Shown one piece after another: positions 1-10,987 of a stretch of 64,000 nucleotides of DNA. Source of the stretch: Aplidium turbinatum (taxonomy: Eukaryota; Chordata; Ascidiacea; Aplousobranchia; Polyclinidae); contig OU964921.1 of NCBI GenBank assembly GCA_918807975.1, positions 37,040,498 to 37,104,497 of the forward strand. The letters are read 5' to 3'. Under the pieces are notes generated by a model. It did not search any database. It was not told where the DNA came from and saw nothing but the letters and a program-made list of their open reading frames with translations. Made by a program: the position numbers and the translations under genes. The first letter of the stretch is position 1; each line of letters opens with the position of its first letter.

Positions 1-354
1 TGGAAATAACATGTCTGGAATTGTCCTTCAATGGCTACTTTGATATAAATTTTATATTTGTGATGAAATTAAACCTACAAGCAAAAAATGCCCAGCTTTG
101 CATAGCTCGCCATATCGTGATTCCTGATATGGATTTTGTTTCAAATTTTATGGTAAATGGTAATTACTGGCGATTGGAGACTGTTAGTGAATTATTGAGC
201 AAAAATTCACTCAGTCTTTTTCTGTGCGTTATAAAACTACTGGTCATTCACTGTTACAGGCTATAGTCGGTTAAATATAAGTTGCTGTGGGATTGCTTTG
301 ATCCCTAGTAAAACGTCTCAATGTTGTTTTTTTCTACTTTTTTTGTCTTTTATG
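1..354. other. No gene seen
   Basis: AT-rich sequence with no splice-bounded reading frame or recognisable repeat. The short open frames use non-ATG starts and show no family motif. Confidence 0.5.
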
Positions 355-446
355 TTTTGACATGATAAAACTTGTGCAGTACACTAAGTCAGGGTTTTGA
401 TATGATAAAACATGTGCACATTGTGCAGTGCACTAAGTCAGGGTTT
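355..446. repeat. Imperfect tandem duplication next to a hAT MITE
   Basis: Two copies (about 355-394 and 395-446) of a segment that includes 'catgataaaa' or 'tatgataaaa', then 'gtgcagt', 'cactaagt' and 'cagggtt'. The first copy already ends in the MITE target site plus the first bases of its TIR, so the duplication most simply arose after the MITE landed. Confidence 0.6.
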
Positions 447-750
447 CCCAAACTGTGGTCCGCGGACCATTGGTGGTCCGCGACGACTGCACAAGTGGTC
501 CGTGGCGATATGACAAAAAATTAAAAAGTCACACATATACGGTGTACAGTAGGCTACTTACCCTGTCAAAGATAATTGCCCCAGTTCTTTACAACTTAAA
601 TGATGTCGAAAGTTTTTGCTATCTAGTATCGCAAATCTTACTTGTAGCACCTTCGTTGCAGTTAAAAAGTTGTTTACGAAAAATTAGTGGCTCGCGGCCC
701 AAAAATTTCACAAATAGTGGTCCGTGACCAAAAAAGTTTGGGAAACCCTG
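439..750. mobile_element. hAT-type MITE, 312 bp
   Basis: Terminal inverted repeats start CAGGGTTTCCCAAACT and end in the reverse complement (AGTTTGGGAAACCCTG, one mismatch in the arm). An exact 8-bp target duplication, cactaagt, flanks it (431-438 and 751-758). The 8-bp duplication and the CA...TG ends are hAT hallmarks. No transposase is encoded. The subterminal 'gtggtccgcg' motif appears near both ends. Confidence 0.9.
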
Positions 751-758
751 CACTAAGT

Positions 759-1407
759 AACCTGTTTGATTAATGGTATCGCGTAGCCTACACCAGAAAT
801 TAATTTGTAACACTTTTTGAGTTTTCAAAAATGGTAGGCTTACAAGCCTTTGATGAATGCCGTAGCCTAAGGCATTAGCTAACTTATTTTTTTGATTTTA
901 AAAGTTGTTTAGTATGCTTTGTCATACTTTTTAGTTTTTGAGCGCCATTTTAATCACACTGCCGTAATTATTTCATTAGTAGCGTTGACAGGGAATTGAG
1001 GAACTACTTTTGGATCTGGGATCCTGTTTGGGGCCAAAAGTGTTTCCATAAGAGGGGAGGAAATAACAAAAAAATAGTATACTCTTAGTACTGGGTCCCA
1101 ATTATCCTCGCAACATCCCTGCATGCAGCTTATAGGCCTATTCGTTTTCTATATAACCTGCGATAATCATTTCTTACAATATCATAAACCAGAACGTATA
1201 TTTTTCTAACGCTTGTTTTTCGTGTAAGAAAACACAGTTTGTTCATTTGCAATTCAAGTTCAACATGTGCAATTAAAATTCCTTTGCTTTGATAGTTTGC
1301 TTTTATATGAAACAATGTTTGCAATCACGACAGGGCCAGTGCCCCAACAACAACGACTTCTACAATTAGTCTTCCACAGTATCACTGCAGTGATTTGAAG
1401 TCTTTCT
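759..1407. other. Intergenic, nothing recognised
   Basis: No exon with good splice sites, no TIR pair and no RNA gene seen. It forms the 3' flank of the minus-strand kinase gene; no clear AATAAA signal was found close to its stop. Confidence 0.5.
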
Positions 1408-2803
1408 TCAATCGGATTTTGTTTCCGTGTTGGTTTCCTCAGCAAGTTCTTTGATAGCTGCAAGGGCTTGTGGGCTAGGCTCCCCCTTTAGCACAAGAGG
1501 GTTACTTTTTTTTGCTGGTTCCTTTGGTTGTTGGGTGTTACTGTTAGTTGCTGTTTCTGATGATGCTGATGCAGTTGTAGCTTTTCCTACCCACTGGTGA
1601 GATTGTATCTTAGGCAAATTATACCGCTGCTTAATATCATAAGTCAAAATCCCTTGCATGAGTTCTTTTGCTTCGGAGCTAAGCTTTTTGTCTAACTTAG
1701 GGCTATACCGCAAAGGTAAGCGTTGATCCATTGCCAAAAGGTTGACATTAGCATCCCGGTAAGGCATAATGGCACAGTTCATAACAAACAAGATAACACC
1801 CACACTCCAGTTGTCTGCCACATCTCCCCGATAAGGTATGCCCTAAAAAAGGTTGGTAACTTTTGAAAAGCAGTTGTCGCGTAACAAATGAAATACCGTA
1901 TCATTTTTAAAAAGCGATGTTAAAGTGTCTTCTGTAGGCTACTTTACAAGATACACTGTTGCACTAGAGTGACTAGACTACCGTAGAAATATTCAATGGT
2001 GCTAATTTACGAATGTCATTTAGAAATTTAATTATTAACAAAATATTGAGCAGGCGATTGAAGATAACGAACTGTTCAAATATCAGATGACCGGCTTGGT
2101 GGCAACAGAACCGTTACATGTCCTTACATAAGTTTGTTAAAAAGGTCTCATTTGGTTTCATAGGCTTTATGTGAGGAATGGAAAAGCAAGAATACGACGT
2201 CTTATGATATTTTAACAGTGTTTAAAGTTTACTGACCTGCAATATCTCTGGTGAAGCGTATGCTGCACTGCCACAAAAAGTTCTGCTCATGTCATTTTTT
2301 GACATTTTTCTTGCAAATCCAAAATCAGCAATTTTAACTACTTTCTTTTGGTTGAGCAATATATTTTCGCATTTCAAATCTCTGTGCACAATGCCGTGGG
2401 TGTGAAGGTAAACCAGGCCATCGATAATTTGCCTGAAAAGATTTGACGATTCCTTTTCATTTATGGGCCCGCAAAGTTGCACGTAGGAGAGCAAGTCGCC
2501 ACGACCCGCATATTCAAGTGTCATGTAAGTTTTTTTACCCCCATTAAAAATTTCCATGGTTTTGATGACATTTTCATGATTTAAGACTTGCACTATATCC
2601 AGCTCTCTTGGCAAAAATTTTTCTTTAAAATCGTCTGGCACCTCCGAACCGTTTATAATTTTTAACGCCACTCGAATGGGCTTTTCTTGTCCTGGCTTCT
2701 GCCAAATTGCACTTTTGACTTTGGCATAACTTCCTTCACCTAAATCTGCTCCCAGAACATAACCCCGTTTTTGCAGCAAAGCTGTTTCACTTCGAAACAA
2801 CAT
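1408..2803 (-). CDS. Testis-specific serine/threonine kinase-like protein (TSSK family)
   Basis: Two exons, 2237-2803 and 1408-1842, joined in phase 0 (donor GTCAGT, acceptor TTTTTTAG), give 333 residues, a normal TSSK length. The start is ATG at 2803. Kinase features in order: glycine loop GEGSYAKV (22-29), VALK lysine 48, helix-C Glu in LPREL (67), HRDLKCEN (140-147), DFG (160-162), a CGSAAYASPE activation segment and a DNWSVGVILF helix-F Asp. All catalytic residues are present, so it should be an active kinase. The FCGSxAYxxPEIL...PY wording of the activation loop is closest to TSSK1-6. TSSKs act in late spermatogenesis and sperm; that role is inferred from the family. The C-terminal 60 residues are low complexity (Ser/Thr, Pro/Lys) and unlike mammalian tails. 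Which TSSK paralogue it matches cannot be told by eye. The 394-bp intron holds nothing recognised. Confidence 0.9.
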
Positions 2804-3506
2804 TCTCCTTCATTTTAGTCGTTCTCCATTAACTGCATATTGATTTTTGCTTGCTACTTTAAATTTGTCAATTTATTTATCCATTTTTCCTATATGATGT
2901 GCATTGTCAATACTGATAAAGTTGTTCGTATGTAGAAAAAAGCTTTCTATGATCTCATAATTGCTTACGTTGCAATGCGTACTACAGTATTGCCTTGCAT
3001 AGGTATAAAGTAAATACGCCACGACTCAGTGTAGAGGTAAGTTACAATAATAATATTTAACTAAATGATGTCGTAAGTAAAATGTTTGAAAGTACGGAAG
3101 GTTTTAATAAAAAGCTTGCAATTACACGGACAGACATTTTACGGACAGATTGGTATAAATAATAATATTCTAACTCATGTTTTTTTTAGTATCTGAAATA
3201 CTTCTAAACCAGACTACGCAATTGGATACCGCGAAAAGCGAAAGTGGAATATAGCATAGGCCTATCTATAGAAGTCGGTAGGCCTATACTGAAAGCAGTA
3301 AGCAAAATCAAAAGAATCATTTCTTTACAACGACGATGAAAAAAATACCTCACAGTTATATGCTCTCTGTAATTGAGTACAATTACCCTCACGCTGCTGG
3401 AAAGGAAATTGAGTCATTGCTAAACCACTAATGGTGATTTCATATCATATCATTTTATTTTTCTTTATTAATGCACCCCGGACTGAAAAGGTAGGCCTAG
3501 CACCAG
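2804..3506. other. Upstream region of the kinase, nothing definite
   Basis: This contains the kinase 5' flank. I found no TATA box at a convincing distance and no transposon ends. Confidence 0.4.
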
Positions 3507-3680
3507 CTACAAAAAGAGCTTTACCAACGTGTCAATGAACGGGAAAAGAAAGCAAAAACTATAGACGGGTTTAGAACGTGCATGAACAGATGTTTGTATA
3601 GCAGGCTACCAAGATACATTTCAGAAGCTGACACAGTAAAAAATCTGAACTTTATCCACTCCATGAATGAGCGGTGCTAA
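3507..3680 (+). CDS. Possible terminal exon of an unrecognised gene
   Basis: A 57-codon open stretch follows an acceptor (ctagcaccag) and closes with TAA at 3678. The peptide is charged at its start (NEREKKAKT) and then runs RLPRYISEADTVKNLNF, which reads like real protein sequence rather than chance. I do not recognise the family and found no upstream partner exon. It could also be an old retrocopy or an exon lost from a gene. It lies divergently upstream of the minus-strand kinase. Confidence 0.35.
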   Translation, partial: LQKELYQRVNEREKKAKTIDGFRTCMNRCLYSRLPRYISEADTVKNLNFIHSMNERC

Positions 3681-4094
3681 AGATGGCGCTCAGACAAAAA
3701 TATGGGAATAGACTAGAGATTGAGGCAAAGATTTGCAACTTGTTCACTCTCGTGTAGGCCTATCCTTTGCAGACGCAGTTTTTAAAGCTCAATTTAGTTC
3801 CCAAGTTTTTTTTTTTTTTTTTTATTAAAATTAGGCGTTTATCAAGCAGATGGGATTGGTCGAAAATAAATAAACTGAACCTTGTTGATTCTCTTGAATT
3901 ACTCAATTAAAAGATAAAATTTACCTTCAGTGAAGAACTTCTGTACTGTAGTGATCTATTACATCATTTAGCTCAATGGTTCTTAACCTAGGTGCTCTTG
4001 ACTTTGAGGGGCTGAAATATTCAGAGGGCGCTATGTTCAGAAGGTGTAACGATATTTTCCTCACTACAATTTCGCTTTAGTAGTTCTGCTAGAT

Positions 4095-4869
4095 CAGTGT
4101 TTCTCAACGGGAGCGGTACCGCCCCCCTGAGGGCGTTTTGATTTTGCAGGAGGGCGGTATGATTACCTCGGCTTAAGGGGCGCGTTTTGATTGTTAGGGG
4201 GCATTCAGGTTTAACCCATCTACCGCCCAGCGTAACGATTTCGTCAAAGAGCTCGTGTTTCCGTGGTAGCATTTCCTACCTCATACCTGGTGGGAAAGGG
4301 ATTCAGCTGTGTTGTTCTGCTACATACCAAACAGTAAAATCCACTTGACATATCCATAAGAGGTGATCTTCGAATGTTTCTCACTGGTTTTACACTGGAT
4401 GTGAAGAAACTGGCACTTTCTCACCAAGCCCAGGGTTCACACTGACTACCAGTAGGCCTATACTGTTTTCATGCCCGCAAACATATAGCCTATTTGCTTT
4501 TTATCAAATATACAGTACTTACTATAGTCTCTAAAACCCTTACAGCCTGTTTCACCCTAAAAGGGGGATCACCAAAAGGTCTTTATTCTAATAGAAATAT
4601 AATTCTATTTAAATAAGGACCTTCTGATGATCCTCCTTTTAGGGTAAAACAGGCTGCAAGGGTTTTAGAGACTGGTAACTATAGCCTATATTTGATGTAA
4701 TTATATCGCTCTGCTTGACTTTTTGCTTAGCATTGAGCACTTTTTGTAGTATTAATAGTATTTATTGTTTTATATTCACTTTTCGTAATTAATCGTTTTT
4801 GTTGGGGGGCGGTAAAATTTTGTCAGTTCATGAAGGAGGCGTTGGACCAAAAAAGGTTAAGAAACACTG
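4095..4869. mobile_element. hAT element nested inside the 3974-5209 hAT
   Basis: TIRs are CAGTGTTTCTCAAC and GGTTAAGAAACACTG. An exact 8-bp target duplication, tgctagat, is at 4087-4094 and 4870-4877. Subterminal sequence is rich in gggcggt repeats on both sides. No intact transposase frame is visible. It carries a fold-back repeat in its middle. Confidence 0.9.
4526..4673. repeat. Fold-back palindromic MITE
   Basis: Near-perfect inverted arms: the left begins AGTCTCTAAAACCCTT and the right ends with its complement (AAGGGTTTTAGAGACT). Both arms continue through 'cctgttt' and 'accctaaaa' to a short AT centre, so single strands would form one long hairpin. Possible flanking duplication ttactat/taactat is imperfect. 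A half copy of the same family is at about 54557-54625. Confidence 0.7.
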
Positions 4870-5217
4870 TGCTAGATCAAGATCAATGTATAATCTTGCG
4901 CTGCTCTGCCTATAGGCCTACTAGCTCTAGAATCTACTCTATAAGAAGCATTCTTTTATGGAACGTTTGCGATGTGATCTCGCCTTGTCTGATGTGATCT
5001 TTATATAGTTGTCATAATGCGCATTGTCTGGTCTGATGTTTGATTTATTCGCTTTTAAAACGTGGTCAGTTTCCTAGTTGCACAAAGTCGCAACGCAGAA
5101 TCTTATACAACATCGTTCATCATCTTTAGTACAGTCCTTACATTATGGTGGGCGACAGACCATTGAAATCTCTGAAAAGGGGCGCTGGAAAAATGGTTGA
5201 AAACCACTGCTTTAGCT

Positions 5218-5829
5218 CATCCTTCGTCCGCCTCCAAAAAAGTGTTGCCCCCGCCCCAGAGCTGGTTCGGCTCTTGGGGTTTGCGCTTAAGCAACGCATT
5301 TCAGGACTGCTTTACATTCAACGGCACCTATTGGATGGAATAATTCCTCGGTAACAACCCTTCAACAACAATCAGAAACTTCACTCTGTCAATCTCGGTG
5401 AACGGCCCTGCGTCAGTGGTTCAAAGCCTCTACTATTTACAAGTATGCGAAGCTACCAAGATTAATCACTCAAAGAAGCCTTCCCAGACCGAAGATAAAG
5501 ATGAAATCAATCAATCCTTTCATGGATCTTAAAGGTTTCTTTTCCTTCAACAAATAAACCAAATCAATCGACTTATGCATTATTTTCCAAAGATTCATGT
5601 CATTTTCCAAGAAACTTGCTCCCATCGTAAACAAAAAATGCATACATAGTGCAATTTAAGTGACCCTTGAGCCCTTACTTCCCACCCCTGATACTTTATT
5701 ATCCAAAAAATTTTCAAATCAACTTTATAAAAGCATCTTTTTCGAATAATAATAACAAAATTACTGCAACTTTAAAATAATTGGGGGACACGTCCTCTGC
5801 TACCCTTAGCTTAGATGCTACACTACTAG
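5218..5829. other. Intergenic, nothing recognised
   Basis: No exon, TIR pair or RNA gene seen. Confidence 0.4.
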
Positions 5830-5837
5830 GTATAGGC

Positions 5838-6678
5838 CAGGGCTTCCCAAACTGGGGGTCGCGACCCCTCAAGGGGTCGCGTAACAAACTTCAGGGGTCG
5901 CAGAAAGTGTACCAATTTGCACAAGGTGCTGCATATTCAATAGGCTGCTCGTATTTTTGAAAATTTATGATGTGAAATGGAATCGGTGTTAAAAACTCTT
6001 TAACTGCATCGTGAAGTAAGGTGGCTTTCAAAAGTCAACGGTTTAAAATGGCTAGCCAATTAACGTTGAAAACAGAAATCGTGATTTTTCCAACAAAATA
6101 AAATTCAGTCTTGGTCCACCATTGTCGCAAAAACATCTAGCTTTTGAAATTATGTCAAATGTCAGATTTGCTTGAAAAACTGAACGAATTTAATTTATCC
6201 CTCCAAGGAGAAAACATCAATATTTTGATTAAAATCTAATATTGATGCGTTCATCAAAAATTTGAACATCTGGAAACCAAAATTTCAAAATGACTTATTT
6301 ACAATGTTCTCACTTCGCCTACCGTTCCAACCTAAGCAACATTGAAACCGCCTTGAGACCAGCTTTAACTAACATTGAGCCACGGGTGGACTTGCTTTGT
6401 AGCAGAAAGCAGTCACACCCATCACACTGAATAAATGTGTTTGCTTTTTTGTTTTGTTTCCAATAGGCTGCCCATCGGCTTTGTTGTTATGGTTAGAAAG
6501 AAATAAAAACAAACTGAACTGAGAACGGTAAATTGTTTTTGGTTTTCGTTAGATTTAAGCTTTTCAATAAATATCACAAATGTATATTTCGCATTGTTCG
6601 TCGTTTTAATGGTAAGGGGCCGCAAAACATTTTAGGAGATTAAAAGGGGTCGCGATCAAAAAAGTTTGGGAAGCCCTG
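5838..6678 (+). mobile_element. hAT-Charlie-like element with transposase relic
   Basis: TIRs are CAGGGCTTCCCAAACTGGGG and a matching AGTTTGGGAAGCCCTG right end, with an exact 8-bp target duplication gtataggc (5830-5837, 6679-6686). Subterminal 'ggggtcgcg' motifs face each other. From about 6160 to 6429 the plus strand holds a decayed transposase C-terminal part: LNLSLQGENINIL, then DAFIKNLNIW, and finally IEPRVDLLCSRKQ...H before a stop. This wording is typical of ZBED5/SCAND3-type hAT proteins (family knowledge). The frame is interrupted by at least one stop and a frame change, so it is not functional. Confidence 0.85.
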
Positions 6679-6686
6679 GTATAGGC

Positions 6687-7210
6687 TACAGATAAGACAA
6701 CGTGCCATCTTCTGTTGGCCTTTGACCATTGCACGACAGATTTGTGTGTTCTGGAATTGTGCAGATTATTCAGCGGTTACGTATGCAATACAAGCAAATC
6801 CGATTGAAACTGTCTGCGCAGTCTACTCAAAACTGAGTATTCAACACTTGATTTTGAAAAAGTGTAGCCTAGCATAGAATAAATATTTAGCCTAACATTC
6901 TAATTCGTTACACAAAATTGCAAACAAATAAGGCCATTTAACTATCATTTTCGTTGTACATCGACAACGCAAAAAAAAAAACGATCATCACAAAGACACA
7001 AACATTAAAAAAAAACTCCAAGACTGTAAGGTTACAAGAAATCACAAAAATTTAAATTCGCAAAATTACACATTTTTGGCAATCCATATGGTTTGCCAGA
7101 TTTCAAGAACGGAATCAAAATGAGTAGAAAAAATGAAGTATTTTGGAGTAGCAACAGACTATATTAGCTTACCATGAAAGTACAACAGACCACATACGTT
7201 GTTTGTGAAG
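6687..7210. other. 3' flank of the SDR gene, nothing recognised
   Basis: A/T homopolymer-rich sequence with no element ends or exons seen. Confidence 0.4.
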
Positions 7211-7811
7211 TCAAATTTTTGTTAATTTTTTACTAATTTCCCATAACTTAGCACACTCGTCCTTGTTTAGAGCCATTTTATGGACCTTGTGGTCTTCTTC
7301 TCCATTTCCAAAGTATTTTCCAGTTACGTTGTCCATTTGACGAGATACGACACATTTTAGAACAGGTTGGCAACCTTCGAATGGACTCTGAAATCAATGG
7401 CAAGTTATTTTTTTAAATAACAATACACTCCTGAACGTTTGGTTGGCCTACCGAAAACTTTGTTTTCAGTATAATGTTCATTTTTTTCAAATATGAGGTA
7501 TGTTTTGTACTACTGTATTGTATTCGCACGAACACACAGCTGCAGCGTCACCAATTTCAATTTTTTATATTCAACTTTGTTATCATTCGTTTTTTGCCTT
7601 TCACTTTTTAATCATCCCACTGTTGCTTAGTGCTTGCAGTGTCCAATGGTCATAAATCCGACACCCTGTCGTGTATTATTAGAATTTTTAAAGTGGTACT
7701 GAATCGTATTCTTGCTTTTGGCACTTAGCAAAATAATAGATTCGTGTTAGTTTATTATAGTACCCCCCTCGGCTGCGATGACACTAACACCTTGCAAAGC
7801 GTTGCTGTGAG

Positions 7812-8522
7812 CAGTGCCGGTCTTTGGGATGTGCAAACCGTGCGATCGCACAGGGCCCGCAAATTAGGGGGCCCGCAATTTACTCAGAAAATGCAGTAAT
7901 TTTGTCATTTTCAAAGGAAAAATTCAACAAGTGAATTCAGCAAAGGAATTCGCAACCAGAAAACATAGAGACTCAACGAATTCAACCTATTTCGTCGCCT
8001 GAATATTTCGTACCCTGAAAAGATCGAGAAAAAAAAACGACATAGCCAAAATCGCTGATCGGAGTTGCCGCAAACATTTCAAAATTTCTCGATCTTTTCA
8101 GGGGACGAAATAAGTCGAAATTTAATTTTGTTACACGATTTCAGGGGACGAAATAGGTTGCATCCAGAGTCCAGACTCAACATACTGTAGAGACATAGCT
8201 TTATTTCCGAAAAATGCCAAAGAAAGCATGATCTTATCCTTTTGCTATGCCACCGGACAGCACCATTTCACAGTAATATTCATACCTAAATTTTTGTTGA
8301 ACATGCTCTCAGAATGTCCCAAATTCAAACAAATTTTTCAAAATTTTCTGGGGGAGGCCCCCCAGACCCTCCACCGCTGGTTGTCGTCTTTGGCGATCAC
8401 GCCGCCACCGCCGCCCCTCCCCTTTCAAAGTACCTAGCTACACCACTGAATTGGATTATTGTCATTGAGGCCCGCAAAAGCATATTCCGCACAGGGCCCG
8501 AAAAACCCTAAGACCGGCACTG
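7812..8522. mobile_element. hAT-type MITE in SDR intron 5
   Basis: TIRs are CAGTGCCGGTCTT and AAGACCGGCACTG, with 'cacagggcccg' motifs just inside both ends. The flanks share ctgtgag (7 bp, or 8 with a one-base shift). Its right half, about 8180-8450, is also present in inverted orientation at about 50876-51130, so a second smaller MITE with a 'ctagctacaccactg' end is probably nested here. No transposase seen. Confidence 0.8.
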
Positions 8523-9365
8523 CTGTGAGCAACTTAAATCTGCGATGGATGGTTACTCTTATATGCTATATTATATAAAAACACAATATTATTACATGTC
8601 ATTACAAGTATTATAAACAAAGGTTATAATTGATTTGATTTTCTTAAATTGAATAAACAATAATCAAACATATTAGGAAATAACAAACAATCATGACAGC
8701 AAATAAGTCGTTTTTTACATTGATTCAATGTAAAAAACCGACTGATTTACTGCCTGGGGCCAAAAACAAAACTTGTTGGTAGCTTCGTTTCTCTACAAAA
8801 ACAAACCTTAGCAATAACTTCCAAGAACATCCGGGTCACCATGACAGGAAGTCGACGTTCTTTAATTATGTTCGTGCGGACAATTCCAGGATGGACACAA
8901 TTCGCAGTCACGCCACTGTCTTTCAACCTTATAAGAGAATTTATTACAAGTGGGGATAAAATTACACATCAACATTACTGTAAACTACTGAAATATTTGA
9001 ATAATTTGAAATCAAAAAAATATTTTTCATCCAACGTGAATTGATATATTTTTTAGGTTAGCGAGATGACGATTTTAGGTTATGTTGATCGAACCCTTGT
9101 AGCCTACTTTGCGTGAAGCGTGTTCAGTTCAGTTTGTTTTTATTTTCGACGATCAAAGCGAAAATAATGCATGCTAACAATCTAGAAAAATGGTAGAAGT
9201 GACAAAACGCAGCGTTGAGATGAAGTAGAAAAGTAAATGAAAAAATTTGGGCAGATTGCAACACATTCAACTGCATATATACTGTGCATAAGAATTGAAG
9301 GAAAATTAAATAAAGAAATTGATATTTATTATAGTGTGCTTGATTAAGATAAAAAAGAACTATAC

Positions 9366-9585
9366 CAGGGTTGCCGGGAAGAACTTGGAAGTATTAGTTT
9401 CAAACTTGGACATTTTAGGGCAAAAATAAATGTTCTATTTGAGGTCCGGGAATTTACTGATATCACATTAAATTAAATTTTGGCGCATATAAATGCTCGA
9501 ATGGTTTGCTTGCCGTTCGACCCGGCATGTAAAATTAAGTCAATTGATTGTTTTCTATTTGAATTTTAGGTCATCTGGCAACCCT
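9366..9585. mobile_element. Short MITE abutting SDR exon 4
   Basis: Ends CAGGGTTGCC and GGCAACCCT form a short TIR; the flanks (ctatac/caatac) match only partly, so the target duplication is uncertain. It lies about ten bases inside intron 4 from the exon 4 donor. Confidence 0.45.
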
Positions 9586-10090
9586 TCTCAATACCTTCTT
9601 GATAGTAGGGGGGTGTGTTAATTGTCGATTCATACCGTACGCTGCTAAAAATTTGTGGAGCAGTATCCAACTCTAGAATATTTATAAAAAATCGACATAC
9701 GATACCCCTAACCCCCATGTACATGCCCCCTGAATATAAGGTACCCCTATTTTCAGAAAAATATGAGATTGTTGGCCTTTTCACCCACTATACTTGCGTT
9801 TTGGTGGTATTTATCTTACTCATATGTGGCTTTTCGGGGTCTGTGTGTTCAAATGTGACATTAGAAAATTCCTAAGAATTTTCAATATGGCGGTATTTCA
9901 ATATGGCGGCCAAAATGGGGCTTGGAATGGGTACTTTTGTAAATTTTGACCAAACATAGTTGTGTGATATGTCGAATTATAAGTTTTCGAGGGCGTAGAA
10001 TACGAATTTGATCCCAAAAGTAGGCTTATTCTTTCCTGGCATGCGCAATGAATATACCTGAGTATTTATATATGTTCATACTGATGAATT

Positions 10091-10987
10091 ATGCTTGTTA
10101 TTTTGCATTGTGTTTTGCAATATCTTCAGGATATGCAGAGTATCGACAGATCGCGCCAGACGGCTGTCTTAGAAAAATCATACTTGGAAGAGAAAGCAGA
10201 GATAAGTGGCTCCTCCGAACAATCAGCTGAGGAAAACCGAAGCGAGTATGAAGTAAGTGATTCCGAGGAAGTTTCAAGAGGACACAGAAAGAAACGAAAG
10301 CTCAATTTTGGTCTCAGTATATCTGATGAACATGATGACATGCCAGCGCAGTATCGTCACATCCGTTTAGGTGAACCAAAAGTGCGTCCAGGGATTTACG
10401 AGGCAATGGACAAATTAAAAAGCGTCAACCACATGTCAGAAACACAGGCGGCGTTGTGACCATCGGCAATAAGGTTTTTAGTCGAAAATGGAAACTTCAT
10501 AATGAGTCTCCCGATGAAATAGACAGAGATACGTTGCCTGATAAGCGCAACGTGAAACAGGTGGGGCAAAGTTTAGAAGCTTTGGCGTTAGATGAAATCG
10601 TAAAACAGATGATGGACAGCGATGAAAAATCTACAGTTAGGCGCAGATGACGGATCAAAAAAGCAAGGAGCTGGGTCCTTCTCAGTTCGGGGTGTAACGG
10701 TAAATGGCATGTTTCGACCACTACCAACATTGCCAATTGCATCCAAGACTCGTGAAAACCTAGCAGAACTGAAGATTGCCCTGTTAAATGTGTTATCAGC
10801 TGCTAGTGGAGTCAGCACCAAACTTCTGTTTGAAAAACTTGACTTCATTCTTACTGATCAGACTTCGCACAATCTAGAGGTAGAGAAACTTGTAGCTGAA
10901 AGACTTGAGACTGGGCATATCCCTGATCACCTCTTCTGTAATGTGCATCCAACTTTGATCTCCAATAGAATAATCACGAGGTTATGG
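10091..10987 (+). pseudogene. Element A transposase, 5' part
   Basis: Three overlapping frames: about 10091-10459 (acidic and Ser-rich, then KKRKLNFG), 10456-10630 (DTLPDKRNVKQVGQSLEALA) and 10625-10987. The last has DDGSKKQGAGSF, a candidate first acidic site, and FILTDQTSHNL followed by HLFCNVHP, a candidate second acidic site with a Cys/His pair. The two frame changes make it non-functional. Block order and spacing parallel the B transposase: D-D-x-[TS]-K-x-x-G, then [ST]-D, then C-x-x-H, then an 'E..IG' helix. The reading frame runs straight into the B insertion within TRLW^AEIENALG. Confidence 0.75.

Larger units (their letters stand above)
3974..5209. mobile_element. hAT element, host of a nested hAT
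   Basis: The left end is CAATGGTTCTTAACC and the right end GGTTGAAAACCACTG, an imperfect TIR pair. Target duplications match at 7 of 8 bases: atttagct (3966-3973) and ctttagct (5210-5217). About 780 bp of its 1,236 bp is the nested element at 4095-4869 plus its duplicated target. The remaining sequence has the 'ggggcgc' subterminal style of such MITEs and no transposase. Confidence 0.75.

Noticed and set aside
8228-8511. Proline-rich frame in the 7812 MITE and its twin near 51000
   Set aside because: The same sequence occurs in a second MITE; it is repeat DNA without codon-like constraint.
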